64,000 nt of DNA. Source: Nostoc sp. MG11. Its GTDB lineage: Bacteria > Cyanobacteriota > Cyanobacteriia > Cyanobacteriales > Nostocaceae. The notes under the pieces were generated by a model that was not told where the DNA came from, ran no database searches, and worked only from the letters and a program-made list of their open reading frames with translations. The stretch lies in contig NZ_JACXXN010000012.1 in assembly GCF_014904695.1 (NCBI RefSeq), forward strand, positions 1 to 64,000, read 5' to 3'. The first letter of the stretch is position 1. The number at the start of each line of letters is the position of its first letter. The position numbers and the translations under genes are program-made. Of this stretch, positions 8,152 through 17,824 are shown in pieces.

Positions 8152-9564
8152 ATGACAGTTTCACCATGTCGTACCAACTCCTTTGTAGAGCACAAAGATT
8201 TATATCAATTTCTGTTAGCAGTGCAAGAAAAGTGCCTCAACAATAATTGCAGGCAAATTGTCAGTATCTCCCAAGAGATTGACTTAGTTGACCCCTTAGT
8301 TGTATTGAATAAACTTACACAAGCAAATGAAATAAATTTTTACTTTGAGCATAAAGGTAAAGGAGAAGCGATCGCGGCAATTGATACTGTAGCAAAATTA
8401 CAAATTGATGGTATAGAACGTTTTAATAAAGCCGAATATTTTATCAAATCTTGTCTAAAAAATATAATTAACTTTGGTAACGCTAATCAACCTTTTTCTG
8501 GGCCTCACTTTTTTTGTTATTTCAGCTTTTTTGACAAAAATACCCAAGCAGATTATCCATTTCCATCTGCTACTGTTTTCTTACCACGCTGGCAAGTAGC
8601 TGTAAAAAATCAGCGTTGTATATTAGTAACGAATACAATTATCAATAGCAGTGTAAATATTCAAAGAGTATTGCAGACTGTGCAGGGCAAAATTGAATTT
8701 ATCCAGTCTTTAAAATCTTATCCTCATATTGATTTTTTCCCGGCAAACTTCCGTAAGAAATCCGTCACAAATGCAACTCAATTTAAACGTTCAGTATCTT
8801 CTGTTCTGGAAAAAATTCGCTCTAACCATTTAAGTAAGATTGTTCTAGCAGATACGCTAGATGTCAGATCAAGTAATCATTTTAACTTATTCAAATCATT
8901 AGATAATCTTAGGCAAATACATCCTAATTGTTATATTTTTTCCACAAATAATGGTAAAGGACAAAACTTTATTGGTGCTAGTCCAGAACGATTAATTAGT
9001 ATTAGTAATCAACAGTTAATCACTGATGCTTTGGCTGGTTCTGCACCACGAGGTAAAACACCCGCTGAAGATGCTGCCAATGCCAATCGTTTATTAAATA
9101 GTGAAAAAGAAAGGCATGAACATTTGTTGGTAATTGATTTCATTACTCAACGTTTATCCCAGCTAGGTGTATTACCTCAAGTGTTAGCACCACGCTTGCG
9201 ACAATTATCTAACATCCAGCATTTATGGACACCAATCAGCGCCATCGTTCCTACCAATGTACACCCGTTAAAGATTGTTGCTCAACTGCATCCGACACCA
9301 GCGGTTGCTGGTGCAGCACGAGATGTTGCCTGTGCCGAAATTCGGCGCTATGAAAGCTTTGAGAGGGGTTTATATGCCGCGCCTCTGGGTTGGATAGACT
9401 CTGAGGGTAACTGCGAGTTTATCGTTGGAATTCGTTCCGCACTGATAGATGGCGATCGCGCTAGACTTTATGCTGGTGCCGGTATTGTTGCCGGTTCTGA
9501 TCCTGACAAAGAGTTTGCAGAGGTGCAGCTCAAACTTCAGGCTTTACTGAAGGCATTAGTGTGA
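8152..9564 (+). CDS. menF: Isochorismate synthase
   Basis: 470-residue chorismate-utilising enzyme catalysing the first committed step to phylloquinone. The C-terminal half carries the family signatures FIGASPERLISI, DALAGSAPRG, then KERHEHLLVIDFI, HPTPAVAG and ARLYAGAGIVAGSDPDKEF. The salicylate/anthranilate relatives are less likely given the men genes next to it. It is read divergently from menA, 12 bp before the DUF1995 gene, so those two may be co-transcribed. Confidence 0.92.
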   Translation: MTVSPCRTNSFVEHKDLYQFLLAVQEKCLNNNCRQIVSISQEIDLVDPLVVLNKLTQANEINFYFEHKGKGEAIAAIDTVAKLQIDGIERFNKAEYFIKSCLKNIINFGNANQPFSGPHFFCYFSFFDKNTQADYPFPSATVFLPRWQVAVKNQRCILVTNTIINSSVNIQRVLQTVQGKIEFIQSLKSYPHIDFFPANFRKKSVTNATQFKRSVSSVLEKIRSNHLSKIVLADTLDVRSSNHFNLFKSLDNLRQIHPNCYIFSTNNGKGQNFIGASPERLISISNQQLITDALAGSAPRGKTPAEDAANANRLLNSEKERHEHLLVIDFITQRLSQLGVLPQVLAPRLRQLSNIQHLWTPISAIVPTNVHPLKIVAQLHPTPAVAGAARDVACAEIRRYESFERGLYAAPLGWIDSEGNCEFIVGIRSALIDGDRARLYAGAGIVAGSDPDKEFAEVQLKLQALLKALV

Positions 9565-9609
9565 ACTACTGAAACAATGGGAGTTAGTTACTTCAGTATG
9601 ATACAGAAT

Positions 9610-10344
9610 ATGAGTGAACTTCCCAACAGTCTTGAAGATGCGATCGCCCAATCTCGTGTAGCTACCCAAGCTGCTCTTGCAGATGGCTGTACTCGCCTAC
9701 AAGTTGAGTTCTTATTCCCAGAACTCAAACCCATACCAGTAGCAGAGCAATTTCTGCCAGTTTTTGCAGCTGATGATTCCCGCTTGAAGATTTTCTTTGC
9801 CGATGCTGGTGGTGCTGCCCTTGCCCGTCGTGATTGGGCAGACGCACCATTTAAAATTGAGGATATTGGTACAGGTAGGGCCGCCTCCTTAGAGTCAAAA
9901 ATTCAGCCAGAGGATGAAATCTTCTTATTCATTGCCCCTACTTCCGTGGAAGTACCACAGCTAGAAAAGTTGTGTGAAGTAATCGGCTCACGCCCTTTAA
10001 TCATGTTAAATCCTCGCCTAGAAGATTCTGGAGTTGTAGGCATTGGTTATACAGCCAGAAAAATCCGCGATCGCTTCATCAACACCATTGAATCCGCCTA
10101 TTATCTGCGTCCCGTAGATGATGAAACTGCCGTATATCGCTGCTATCCAGGACAGTGGGAAGTTTGGCTGGAAACTAACGGCGAATATCAAAGAATTGCC
10201 GAATTACCCAAAAAACCATCAGGTGATGAGTTAGATCTGATCATTACAAAGGGACAACCACAAACAACAACTGACGCTGTACCTGCGAAAAAACCCAATG
10301 TGTTCAAAAGTTTGCAGCGGTTTTTTAAGGCATTGAGTAGTTAA
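9610..10344 (+). CDS. DUF1995 family protein
   Basis: Conserved cyanobacterial/plastid protein of the DUF1995 family. Typical stretches are SLEDAIAQSRVATQAALADG, RLQVEFLFPEL and FLFIAPTSVEV. Plant members affect photosystem II assembly and chloroplast function, but no biochemical activity is established that I can assign here. The frame is open from 9577, with ATGs at 9577, 9598 and 9610. The last (MSELPNSLEDAI) fits the conserved start best. It follows menF closely on the same strand. Confidence 0.8.
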   Translation: MSELPNSLEDAIAQSRVATQAALADGCTRLQVEFLFPELKPIPVAEQFLPVFAADDSRLKIFFADAGGAALARRDWADAPFKIEDIGTGRAASLESKIQPEDEIFLFIAPTSVEVPQLEKLCEVIGSRPLIMLNPRLEDSGVVGIGYTARKIRDRFINTIESAYYLRPVDDETAVYRCYPGQWEVWLETNGEYQRIAELPKKPSGDELDLIITKGQPQTTTDAVPAKKPNVFKSLQRFFKALSS

Positions 10345-10366
10345 CTGACTTGAGCTAATCTATGAC

Positions 10367-10394
10367 GGTGCGTTAGCCAGAAGCATAACGCACC
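10367..10394. terminator. Hairpin after DUF1995 gene
   Basis: Perfect 9-bp stem GGTGCGTTA/TAACGCACC with a 10-base loop (10367-10375 with 10386-10394), 22 bp after the stop codon. No T-run follows, so it may be an RNA-stabilising hairpin or a dispersed repeat rather than a classical terminator. Confidence 0.45.
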
Positions 10395-10536
10395 CTAATC
10401 GTTTGGAACCATTGCCGGGGTATAAGATTGTTAAACTTCAAAAATCCGAATAAAACCAAAAAGAACCACAGATAAACACCAATATTTATCTGTAGTTATA
10501 ACCATTTTGAAAAAAGAATGCGACAGATATACCATT

Positions 10537-10565
10537 GTAGAGACGTTGCAATGCAACGTCTCTAC
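10537..10565. repeat. Dispersed 29-nt palindrome, copy 1
   Basis: Two 14-base arms (GTAGAGACGTTGCA and its complement) around one central A. An identical copy lies at 18086-18114. It would fold into a strong hairpin in either orientation. Confidence 0.85.
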
Positions 10566-10593
10566 CAAAGGATTTGTTGCTTATGCAAGAAGT

Positions 10594-11235
10594 CTATTGA
10601 ATGCTGTTGGCGAAGTCGTATTTGCCTCCACGTTCGAGAGCGCGTTTATAAGCAGGTCGTGTATGGATGCGCTCTACAAATTCCTTGATCTTTGGTCGGC
10701 TCTTGATCTGTTCGGGAAGCGTGGCGATCATTTCGAGAGGAAAGCTCATTTGGATATCGGCGGCGGTGAATTCTTCGCCTACAAACCACGTACTCTTACC
10801 AAGTTCGCTTTCTATGTAGTCAAAGTGAAGCTTAATCTGAGGCGCGATGAATGCATCCATCGCGCTGCTATCCGCTATTCCAAAACGGTTGAAAATGAGG
10901 TTCATCACCAGCGGTGGCATTGCAGAACCTTCGGCGTAATGCAGCCAATACGTGTAACGCAGACGCTCCGGTGTACCGGATGGCGGGACTAGCCGACCAT
11001 TACCGTAGCGATCTATTATGTATTCAATAATCGCGCCCGACTCAGCGATCGCTAGATCTGCATCTGTAATCACCGGTGACTTGCCAAGCGGATGGACTTG
11101 GCGTAGTGACGCCGGTGCTAGCATCGTCTTCGCATCGCGTTCGTAGTACTTGATCTCGTGTTCAATACCTAATTCCTCAAGCAGCCATAACACGCGCTGC
11201 GATCGCGAGTTGTTGAGATGATGGACAACGATCAT
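10594..11235 (-). CDS. Glutathione S-transferase family protein
   Basis: 213-residue soluble GST. The N-terminal thioredoxin-fold half includes HHLNNSRSQRVLWLLEELGI (5-24), the cis-Pro element KSPVITD and the glutathione-binding AESGAIIEYI. The C-terminal half is helical, with the N-capping FTAADIQMSFPL motif. It probably conjugates glutathione or acts as a peroxidase; the substrate cannot be told. Third-position GC looks higher than in the men genes, which suggests acquisition from outside, though HIP1 octamers are present within it. It stands alone between intergenic repeats. Confidence 0.85.
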   Translation of the reverse strand: MIVVHHLNNSRSQRVLWLLEELGIEHEIKYYERDAKTMLAPASLRQVHPLGKSPVITDADLAIAESGAIIEYIIDRYGNGRLVPPSGTPERLRYTYWLHYAEGSAMPPLVMNLIFNRFGIADSSAMDAFIAPQIKLHFDYIESELGKSTWFVGEEFTAADIQMSFPLEMIATLPEQIKSRPKIKEFVERIHTRPAYKRALERGGKYDFANSIQ

Positions 11236-11396
11236 AAAAGGTTTTTCCTTTGGCGGCTCATTACTATCCGACCTCAGTATACAAAATTCGCTCAGAACCT
11301 ATTTCTTCTAAAGCATAGCGATAATTAATTTCGATGCGATCGCACTTGAGTTTCGTTACGATTGTTATTTACAGTTACTCCAGCAGCAATTAGCTT

Positions 11397-11726
11397 ATGA
11401 GCTTTACTTTAGAACGCGAAATGCCTCCTCTTCGTGAGGATGCAAAGGGAGCAATTCGAGTAGGAAATTCAAGAGTTTTACTGGAACTAGTTATTCGAGC
11501 ATTTCAGGACGGTGCATCTCCTGAATCCATCGTTCAGCGTTATTCAACGCTACCGTTATCCGATGTTTACACCACAATTGGTTATTACCTCCGACACCAA
11601 GACGCGGTAGAAACCTACCTTAACCATCGAGAACAGCTAGCTGAATCCGTGCATCAGCGTTTATCGAGTGTTCAACCTGATTTGAGACTAATTCGTTCTC
11701 GCCTGTTATCTAGGCAGCAATCTTAA
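11397..11726 (+). CDS. DUF433 antitoxin-like protein
   Basis: 109-residue DUF433 protein, a small winged-helix-like DNA-binding family usually paired with a PIN-like DUF5615 protein. Visible are IRVGNSRVLLELVIRAFQDG (21-40) with the conserved GASPESIVQRYSTLPLSDVY helix pair. The frame is complete, and the companion toxin frame starts 8 bp after the stop codon. Likely role: antitoxin and autorepressor. Confidence 0.8.
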   Translation: MSFTLEREMPPLREDAKGAIRVGNSRVLLELVIRAFQDGASPESIVQRYSTLPLSDVYTTIGYYLRHQDAVETYLNHREQLAESVHQRLSSVQPDLRLIRSRLLSRQQS

Positions 11727-11734
11727 AAGCAATT

Positions 11735-12085
11735 ATGCTGAGATTGCTCAATGATGAAAATTTCAACGGCGATATTATTCGGGGATTATTTCTGCGTTAA
11801 CCAAATCTTGATTTACTTCGCGTTCAGGATGTTGGTCTACGGGAAGCGGATGATCCAGCAATTCTGGACTGGGCAGCAACCAATGATCGCATTGTTTTGA
11901 CTTATGACCGTGCAACAATGCCAGACTTTGCTTACGAGCGATTGTTAAGAGGAGAGCAAATGTCAGGGTTGTTTGTGGTTAATGATCGGATGCCAATCAG
12001 ACAAGTAATTGATGAATTATTACTGCTTGTTGACTGTAGTGAACAGTCCGAGTGGAAGGGAGTTGTACTATATTTACCCTTATAA
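11735..12085 (+). pseudogene. DUF5615 PIN-like toxin with an internal stop
   Basis: The frame opens with ATG (MLRLLNDENFNGDIIRGLF), matching the conserved acidic N-terminus of DUF5615 PIN-like proteins. It then hits TAA at codon 22 (11798-11800). The same frame continues without interruption for 94 codons: RVQDVGLREADDPAILDWA, RIVLTYDRATMPDFAYERL, GLFVVNDRMPIRQVIDELLL. These are the remaining conserved blocks, including the acidic DRATMP motif. A single C-to-T change from CAA to TAA would explain it. The rest of the gene is intact, so the lesion looks recent. Confidence 0.82.
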
Positions 12086-12211
12086 AGTTTAAAGCCTGAA
12101 GCGATCGCTTGACTAATATTAATCAGTTTTTTGGCAACATTAGTGTGGGTTTTCTGTAGGGTAGATATTGCCACAATACCTTTTGGTTAATAGGGAAAGG
12201 GAAAAGGCTAA

Positions 12212-12423
12212 AATTACCCCCATTGGTGTCAACTTAAGCTCAAACACTCAATTTCCAGTAGTTTCAGATCCCCCAACCCCCTTTTTAAGGGGGCATTCGA
12301 TTATAATTCCCCCCTTTTTAAGGGGGGTTAGGGGGGATCTCAAGTCTAGGTGGTACATCGAAAAACTTTGAAATGCTTATCAGACTAGGCTTTCACGTTA
12401 AGTTGACACCAATGAATTACCCC
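12212..12423. mobile_element. MITE-like element with target-site duplication
   Basis: A 194-bp segment (12221-12414) has perfect 17-bp terminal inverted repeats, CATTGGTGTCAACTTAA at the left end and its complement at 12398-12414. It is flanked directly by the 9-bp direct repeat AATTACCCC (12212-12220 and 12415-12423), as expected for a target-site duplication. Inside is a second, longer imperfect palindrome (12266-12340) of C-run/G-run arms bounded by AGATC/GATCT. No transposase is encoded. It sits between the broken DUF5615 gene and the metalloprotease gene. Confidence 0.8.
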
Positions 12424-12448
12424 TTACCCTTTAACCTTTTCTCCCCTA

Positions 12449-15400
12449 CTAATTCCCTTGCAACGGGGCGTTTAAGACTTTTTCGATGCGATCGCGTGTT
12501 TCTAGAATGTGCGCTTTAGTATATTCATCGTTGGAATTCACCTGCTTAAGTTCGTCATCTAATTGCCTAAGTTTATACCAAGCTAGAGTACGAGCATCTT
12601 CAGGTACATATTCTTTCCGCAACACCATAGCAGTCAAAATATTCAAGTATTCCCGCTGTAAGCCTCGCCGCAAACTGGCAATCTTTAGCGGTTTGTTTGT
12701 TGGTTTTAATACTTCCGTCCAGACACCTGATTGTAAAGTATCAAACAGTTCCGGTAGAGTCAGTGCTTCCCCTGGCTGCGTTTTGAGTTCGATGTCCTTA
12801 AGACGGGAGAGGCGATCGCGTGAAAGTAAATCCCGCAACACCGCACTTTGCATGAATAAAACCGAATCATGAATTGGATAATCCAAACGACCAACCAGCG
12901 GATTGCTACCCCAATGTCGCCAACGTGAAGGTGCTAATTTATTCAACAGTTCTGGTGAGAAGCTAAGGGCGTCCTCGGCAAACACATACTTTTGTAGCGT
13001 CTCTAAGGCTTGCCGCTGTTGTGCAACTGGCACTGGTTCAAATGGTAAGCGGCGATTAGCTAGATTGCCGGATGGCATTTCACTTGCCTTAACTCGGTAA
13101 AAAGACTGTCCACCAATATACTTACTTGTATAATATACTTGCTGAAAATAGTTACCTAATACTGTGCTAAAACGTTCACTCAAATCGCTGTAACTCTCTC
13201 CATCCATTGGATAACGCTTATTGAGACGCTCCCACATCACACGAGAATTATTCAACTGCCACTGTGAATAAAGCAACACATCGCTGCTGTTGTCCCAAGC
13301 ATCGGCAGTTGGGTCGAGGCCATACACATCCTCATCTGTGGAATAACTTAGCTCCGGCTTGTAGGATTGCTGAGCAATTTCTTCTAAAATCGGCTTTTCT
13401 GCTATGGGAGATGCCGCCTGAATTGGTGTATAGCCGTACTTAATCGCCCATTCATCATATGGCCCCACCATAGTGGGGAAATAATCTCCCTGCTTTGTAC
13501 CTTGGGGGGCGATATTTGGAGGAACATAATCCATCACCGATGCTGTCAAACCTTTGGTGCGGGTGATTTCCGTATTATTCATCTCTTCTGCTGGTAGCAG
13601 GGTACTACCACGGAAGTTGTGGCGTAAACCAAGGGTATGGCCAACTTCGTGAGCGATGATTAAACGTAAATATTGATTGGTATATTCTTTAAGCTGATCT
13701 TGATTAGGTACAGTATCTTGCAGCAGTGACATCGCCAGTGAACCAAAGGCAAACTGGTTAGCAGCTTCCATGCCATAGCACAGATCGTACTCACCTGCCA
13801 GTTTAGATAAACGATTCAATAACTCTTGTTTCCCCTGCATCTGCGTGGCAGTATCGTTGTTGGCATTTAAACCGTTGGCGCAAAGTAGGCGATTTTGCAT
13901 CAATGCTGATAAAGAAGTACGTTCTGTTTGGCTGGGTTGGACGATTTTGCGATAATCATTCTTGAGCGCCCGCACAAAACTAGCATCTACCAAAATATCT
14001 GCATCCAAAATTTCTCCAGTCAGCGGGTTAACGCGGGATGGCCCCAGCGCAAAATATCCATCTACCGTGTTAATCCAGCGAATCGTATTGTAGCGAATAT
14101 CTGCCGGATCCCATGTGGCGTCATCTGGCATTTGCCGAACTTCAATTGCATCCTTAAATCCTGCTTTTAAAAAGGCCTTGTTCCACATTAATACCCCTTC
14201 TTTAATGGCATCGCGATACTCGAAGGGCGTGGCATTATCAATCCAGAAGACAATCGGTTTTTTGGGTGGAGAAATTGCTGCTTTGGGGTCTTGTTTTTCT
14301 AAATCCCAGCGGTTGATGTAGCGGACAAAGGGATCACCGCGATCGTCTTTGGATAAGTCTTGGTAAGCGGTGATGAAATAGCCGACACGTTCATCAGCCA
14401 AACGTGGTCGGTAACTTTTGTCTGGTAGTTGTGAGAGACTATAGTGGACGCGGAGGGTGAAGCCACGGTTGTCAGGTAGTGCCGTGAAATTCCGCATTTC
14501 ATTTTCGCTGCTTTTACCACTACTGGAGAAGTTTAAAACTGACTCAATTTCTAAGTTTTGCGGGAAGACTTTAGCAGTGCCAAAATAAGATTTGTCTGTG
14601 CTTCCGGGCAATCCTAAACTTAGAGATAGTCCGGCTAAGTCTGTTAGTAGCAAATCTCCTAAGTCAATCAGAATAGTTTTGCGTTCTGGATGAATACTTT
14701 TAATAGTGATGGTATAAAGAACAGAGTCGCTAAAAGACCGGGCAAGCGATCGCGCCTGGGGATCTCCATCACGAGTCCGAAAATTGACATTGCGAACAAC
14801 AAAGTTTAAATTTTTACCTACTCGCTGGAAATAAAACAAAAAATCTTGCAAAGGCATACCACTATAAATGCCTTTTTCCCCAATGCCTGATTCCAATGTT
14901 GCCGTAGCTAAATAATTCTTATTTAGTTGCTCTGGTTTAACTTCTAGATAGATTTTATTCTTTTCTTGATTCCGATAAAGTGTGAATAGTCCTCCGGATT
15001 TTTTAGTGTCTTTCACCACTTCATCAAATGGCTCGAAATCATCCTTTTTTGGTGGTTTACTACTAGGATTAGGCTTTTCATTCGGCTTCTCTGGGGTTTT
15101 TTGTACTTGCAAAAATGGCTGCTGTTCTGCTTTTTTCAGATCGTTAACTACCCAAATAAAAGATTGACGCTGTGCCTGTTTGTTCTGATTAACCACCCAA
15201 ACTTGCTCTGATGGTAGCCTCACTTTCTCAGAGATATTGGCGTTTGCAGATGATGCCGAAAGCAGAGTCGAAGAATTTCCCTCTCGACTATTTTTAATTC
15301 CTATAGCAGTCGGGCGACGTCCATTTACATGGAAGTCCTGAGTTGCTTTAGCTACCTTCTGATCAACTTCACTAACAGGTAGTGACTTAGCACTAGTAGT

Positions 15401-15457
15401 TGCTATTCCTAAAAACAAACTATTTAACAAAATTATACAAAAGGTTAATCTGTTCAT
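12449..15457 (-). CDS. Large secreted zinc metalloprotease (DUF5117/DUF4953 type)
   Basis: 1002-residue protein with an N-terminal signal peptide (hydrophobic residues 5-22 ending near TTSAKS). A metzincin-type zinc motif HEVGHTLGLRH occupies 603-613, with ligands H603, H607 and H613 and catalytic E604; a Met-turn candidate (ASVMDY) follows about 30 residues later. The N-terminal part (about 150-400) resembles DUF5117 and the region around the zinc site resembles DUF4953. Residues about 115-145 are a Pro/Lys-rich linker. It is probably exported to the periplasm or outside; the substrate is unknown. It is single-gene by spacing. Confidence 0.85.
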   Translation of the reverse strand: MNRLTFCIILLNSLFLGIATTSAKSLPVSEVDQKVAKATQDFHVNGRRPTAIGIKNSREGNSSTLLSASSANANISEKVRLPSEQVWVVNQNKQAQRQSFIWVVNDLKKAEQQPFLQVQKTPEKPNEKPNPSSKPPKKDDFEPFDEVVKDTKKSGGLFTLYRNQEKNKIYLEVKPEQLNKNYLATATLESGIGEKGIYSGMPLQDFLFYFQRVGKNLNFVVRNVNFRTRDGDPQARSLARSFSDSVLYTITIKSIHPERKTILIDLGDLLLTDLAGLSLSLGLPGSTDKSYFGTAKVFPQNLEIESVLNFSSSGKSSENEMRNFTALPDNRGFTLRVHYSLSQLPDKSYRPRLADERVGYFITAYQDLSKDDRGDPFVRYINRWDLEKQDPKAAISPPKKPIVFWIDNATPFEYRDAIKEGVLMWNKAFLKAGFKDAIEVRQMPDDATWDPADIRYNTIRWINTVDGYFALGPSRVNPLTGEILDADILVDASFVRALKNDYRKIVQPSQTERTSLSALMQNRLLCANGLNANNDTATQMQGKQELLNRLSKLAGEYDLCYGMEAANQFAFGSLAMSLLQDTVPNQDQLKEYTNQYLRLIIAHEVGHTLGLRHNFRGSTLLPAEEMNNTEITRTKGLTASVMDYVPPNIAPQGTKQGDYFPTMVGPYDEWAIKYGYTPIQAASPIAEKPILEEIAQQSYKPELSYSTDEDVYGLDPTADAWDNSSDVLLYSQWQLNNSRVMWERLNKRYPMDGESYSDLSERFSTVLGNYFQQVYYTSKYIGGQSFYRVKASEMPSGNLANRRLPFEPVPVAQQRQALETLQKYVFAEDALSFSPELLNKLAPSRWRHWGSNPLVGRLDYPIHDSVLFMQSAVLRDLLSRDRLSRLKDIELKTQPGEALTLPELFDTLQSGVWTEVLKPTNKPLKIASLRRGLQREYLNILTAMVLRKEYVPEDARTLAWYKLRQLDDELKQVNSNDEYTKAHILETRDRIEKVLNAPLQGN

Positions 15458-16019
15458 TTAATTCATCCCTGACAACTATGACTAGTTAATTTTTAATTTA
15501 TGCAAAGCTACCCAGTTTTACCTCTGCTAATTGAGTCAATCTAAAAATTCTTGTAACAGCCTGTTATCAAGCAACTAACATTTTAGTTTAGCTTTCATTT
15601 GTAATTTTTAGCTTTGTTGAACTGTTTTACTGTAGTATTCTTCCTAATAACTACGTCTGTAACAAACAGTACGTATTATTTTTGCCTCAGACTAGTGAAG
15701 ATGCTGGAACAGAAGTAGAACTTAAGCAAAATGTTAGAGCTCTCTCAGAAATAAAAGAGTTTTAGATCTGACACTTTAGCCTCCTTGTGAGCAAAAGCGT
15801 CAGGTTCCTGGTTCCTCAAGGTTAGCGAGATGCCATCTAGCACGCTACCCATAACTTCTGGCAACTCTTTCGAGTAACGCGATCGCTAACGCACTATTAC
15901 TTAGGTACTTAGTATTTATTTTACTAATATATTTCTTTATTGAAAAGCTTACTGGCAAGGAAATATCTTTACATACAGTTTATCACAACGGTAATTTTGT
16001 AGTATTAACAGGCACAACA
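15458..16019. other. Intergenic region between divergent genes
   Basis: 562 bp separating the metalloprotease and the pentapeptide-repeat gene, which are read outward. It should hold both promoters. I see AT-rich DNA, one HIP1 octamer near 15885 and no credible gene. Confidence 0.5.
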
Positions 16020-17777
16020 ATGTCAACATATTTATCTCAAGTCTGGAAGCTGCTGAGAAATTATGTAAGGGGTACAAGGTTAAAACAGATGCCAAAGACA
16101 ACATCTCTGGAAGCTGAAGCGGCTGTGCCTCCTGGAAAAATGATTAAAGAATTAGACAACGTTAAATTTGCTCCAGATCATTTACAGGATTATTTATGGT
16201 TTCAAAGACTGCAAAAAAGCTTGGAAGAATGGACAATATCAGTCAGTAGCTTGACTTTGAAGCCAAACACACTGCTTTACGAGAAGTTGCCTGGAGGAAA
16301 TTTAGGCGATCGCCAATTGTATGAAGAGATTTACGATTTACTAGGCAACGGTGCGCTGAAACCAGAAATAGTCGAGCAATTGATGGAATTCCTTGTAGCT
16401 AGTAAAAAAATTCGCCCGGAAATGCTTTTCCAGCGGCTAGAAGATTTTTATCGTCGCTGGTGCCAGGGAGAATTTATTGACGCCACACCGGAGTCTAACC
16501 TGCCTCAGAAAAAAATGTTAAAGCTGGCAGCACAAAATATTACCATCGGACTCAGACAAGTAGATATATATACAGGGCTGAACGTACTGATTTTGCTCTT
16601 GGAGTTACATCGCTACGCACAAGAACGAGATGAACTCAAGCAACAAATTACTTTTTATCCATCTGCTCAACCAAATACAGAAAATTTTTTTACATGCCAA
16701 TTGCTTCAGATTATTAACTATAGTGATGCTCTGGAAATTGGCAATTTTAGTACTATTGTTGGGGAATTTCTCAGAAGTGGCAACTTTAGAGGTGCTTACC
16801 TCGGTGATGCCAACCTCACTGGAGTAAACTTCAGCGGTGCTGACCTCAGCGGTGCTTACCTAGGTGATGCCAACCTTACGGGCGTCAACTTCAGCAGTGC
16901 TAACCTCAGCGGTGCTAACCTCGGTGATGCTAATCTCAGCGGCGCAAACCTCAGCGGTGCTAACCTTAGCCGTACTGATCTTGGTAGTACCAACCTCAGC
17001 GGCGCTAATTTTATCGGTGCTAACCTTAGTCGCGCCAATCTCACCCACGCTGATCTCAACAGTACCAACCTCAGCAATGCTAACCTCAGCCACGCTGACC
17101 TCAGCAGCGCAAACCTCAAAAATAGCAAACTCAGCCGCGCCGACCTCAGTAACGCTATCCTCTTCGGTGCTAATCTCAGTGAGGCCAACCTCATCAGCGT
17201 TAACCTTAGTCATGCCGATCTTTGCCGCGCCGACCTCAGCGGTGCTGAATTGTGCCATGCTATCCTCAACGGTACTAACCTCAGTGACACAATTCTTTTT
17301 AGTACCAACCTCAGCGATGCCATCCTGGTCGCAGCAGACCTTAGTTACGCCAAACTCAACGGCGCAAAGCTCAACGACGCCAGACTCAACGGTGCGATGT
17401 TCCTAGGTGCTGACCTGAGTGGTGTAGACCTCAGCAGAGTATCTCTCAACGATGCCGATCTCAGCGGGGTAATTCTCAACGATGCTGACCTCAGTGGTGC
17501 TGACCTCTCCGACGCTGTACTTTTCGGTACAGACCTCAGCTATGCCAACCTTAATAATACCAACCTCTGTGGCAGTAACCTCAGCGGCGCTATCCTCAAT
17601 GGTGCAGATCTCAGCCACAGTAACCTTAGCTACGCAATTCTTAGTGGTGCTGACCTCAGCGACGCCAATCTAGAAGAAATGACTTGGGGTGAAAAGCAGC
17701 AGTGGAAAGGTGTACGAGGATTAGAGACAGCAATTAATGTGCCAGAAGCGTTAAAAGAACAACTGGGACTAAATTAG
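16020..17777 (+). CDS. Pentapeptide-repeat protein with N-terminal helical domain
   Basis: 585 residues. The first 250 form a non-repetitive, probably helical domain that I do not recognise. From about residue 253 to 551 the protein is almost entirely A(D/N)LSx pentapeptides, roughly 60 in a row, which would build a long right-handed quadrilateral beta-helix. A short tail follows (TWGEKQQWKGVRGLETAINV), typical of cyanobacterial members. Such proteins are common in heterocystous cyanobacteria (for example HglK or RfrA relatives), but this one has no transmembrane helices and its role is unknown. Confidence 0.9.
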   Translation: MSTYLSQVWKLLRNYVRGTRLKQMPKTTSLEAEAAVPPGKMIKELDNVKFAPDHLQDYLWFQRLQKSLEEWTISVSSLTLKPNTLLYEKLPGGNLGDRQLYEEIYDLLGNGALKPEIVEQLMEFLVASKKIRPEMLFQRLEDFYRRWCQGEFIDATPESNLPQKKMLKLAAQNITIGLRQVDIYTGLNVLILLLELHRYAQERDELKQQITFYPSAQPNTENFFTCQLLQIINYSDALEIGNFSTIVGEFLRSGNFRGAYLGDANLTGVNFSGADLSGAYLGDANLTGVNFSSANLSGANLGDANLSGANLSGANLSRTDLGSTNLSGANFIGANLSRANLTHADLNSTNLSNANLSHADLSSANLKNSKLSRADLSNAILFGANLSEANLISVNLSHADLCRADLSGAELCHAILNGTNLSDTILFSTNLSDAILVAADLSYAKLNGAKLNDARLNGAMFLGADLSGVDLSRVSLNDADLSGVILNDADLSGADLSDAVLFGTDLSYANLNNTNLCGSNLSGAILNGADLSHSNLSYAILSGADLSDANLEEMTWGEKQQWKGVRGLETAINVPEALKEQLGLN

Positions 17778-17824
17778 GAAGGGAAGCTTGGGAGTATGTA
17801 CAAGGACTGAATGTAGTATTCAAA

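Noticed and set aside
10507-10992. 161-codon plus-strand frame
   Set aside because: It lies antisense to the GST gene and begins inside the 29-nt palindrome; the GST frame has clear domains.
12168-12371. 67-codon plus-strand frame
   Set aside because: It is made mostly of the MITE-like element with its C-run/G-run palindrome, so it is not a real gene.
16856-17258. Long open frames antisense and out of frame within the pentapeptide gene
   Set aside because: The 15-bp coding periodicity of pentapeptide repeats keeps other frames open and makes them look repetitive; they are shadows.
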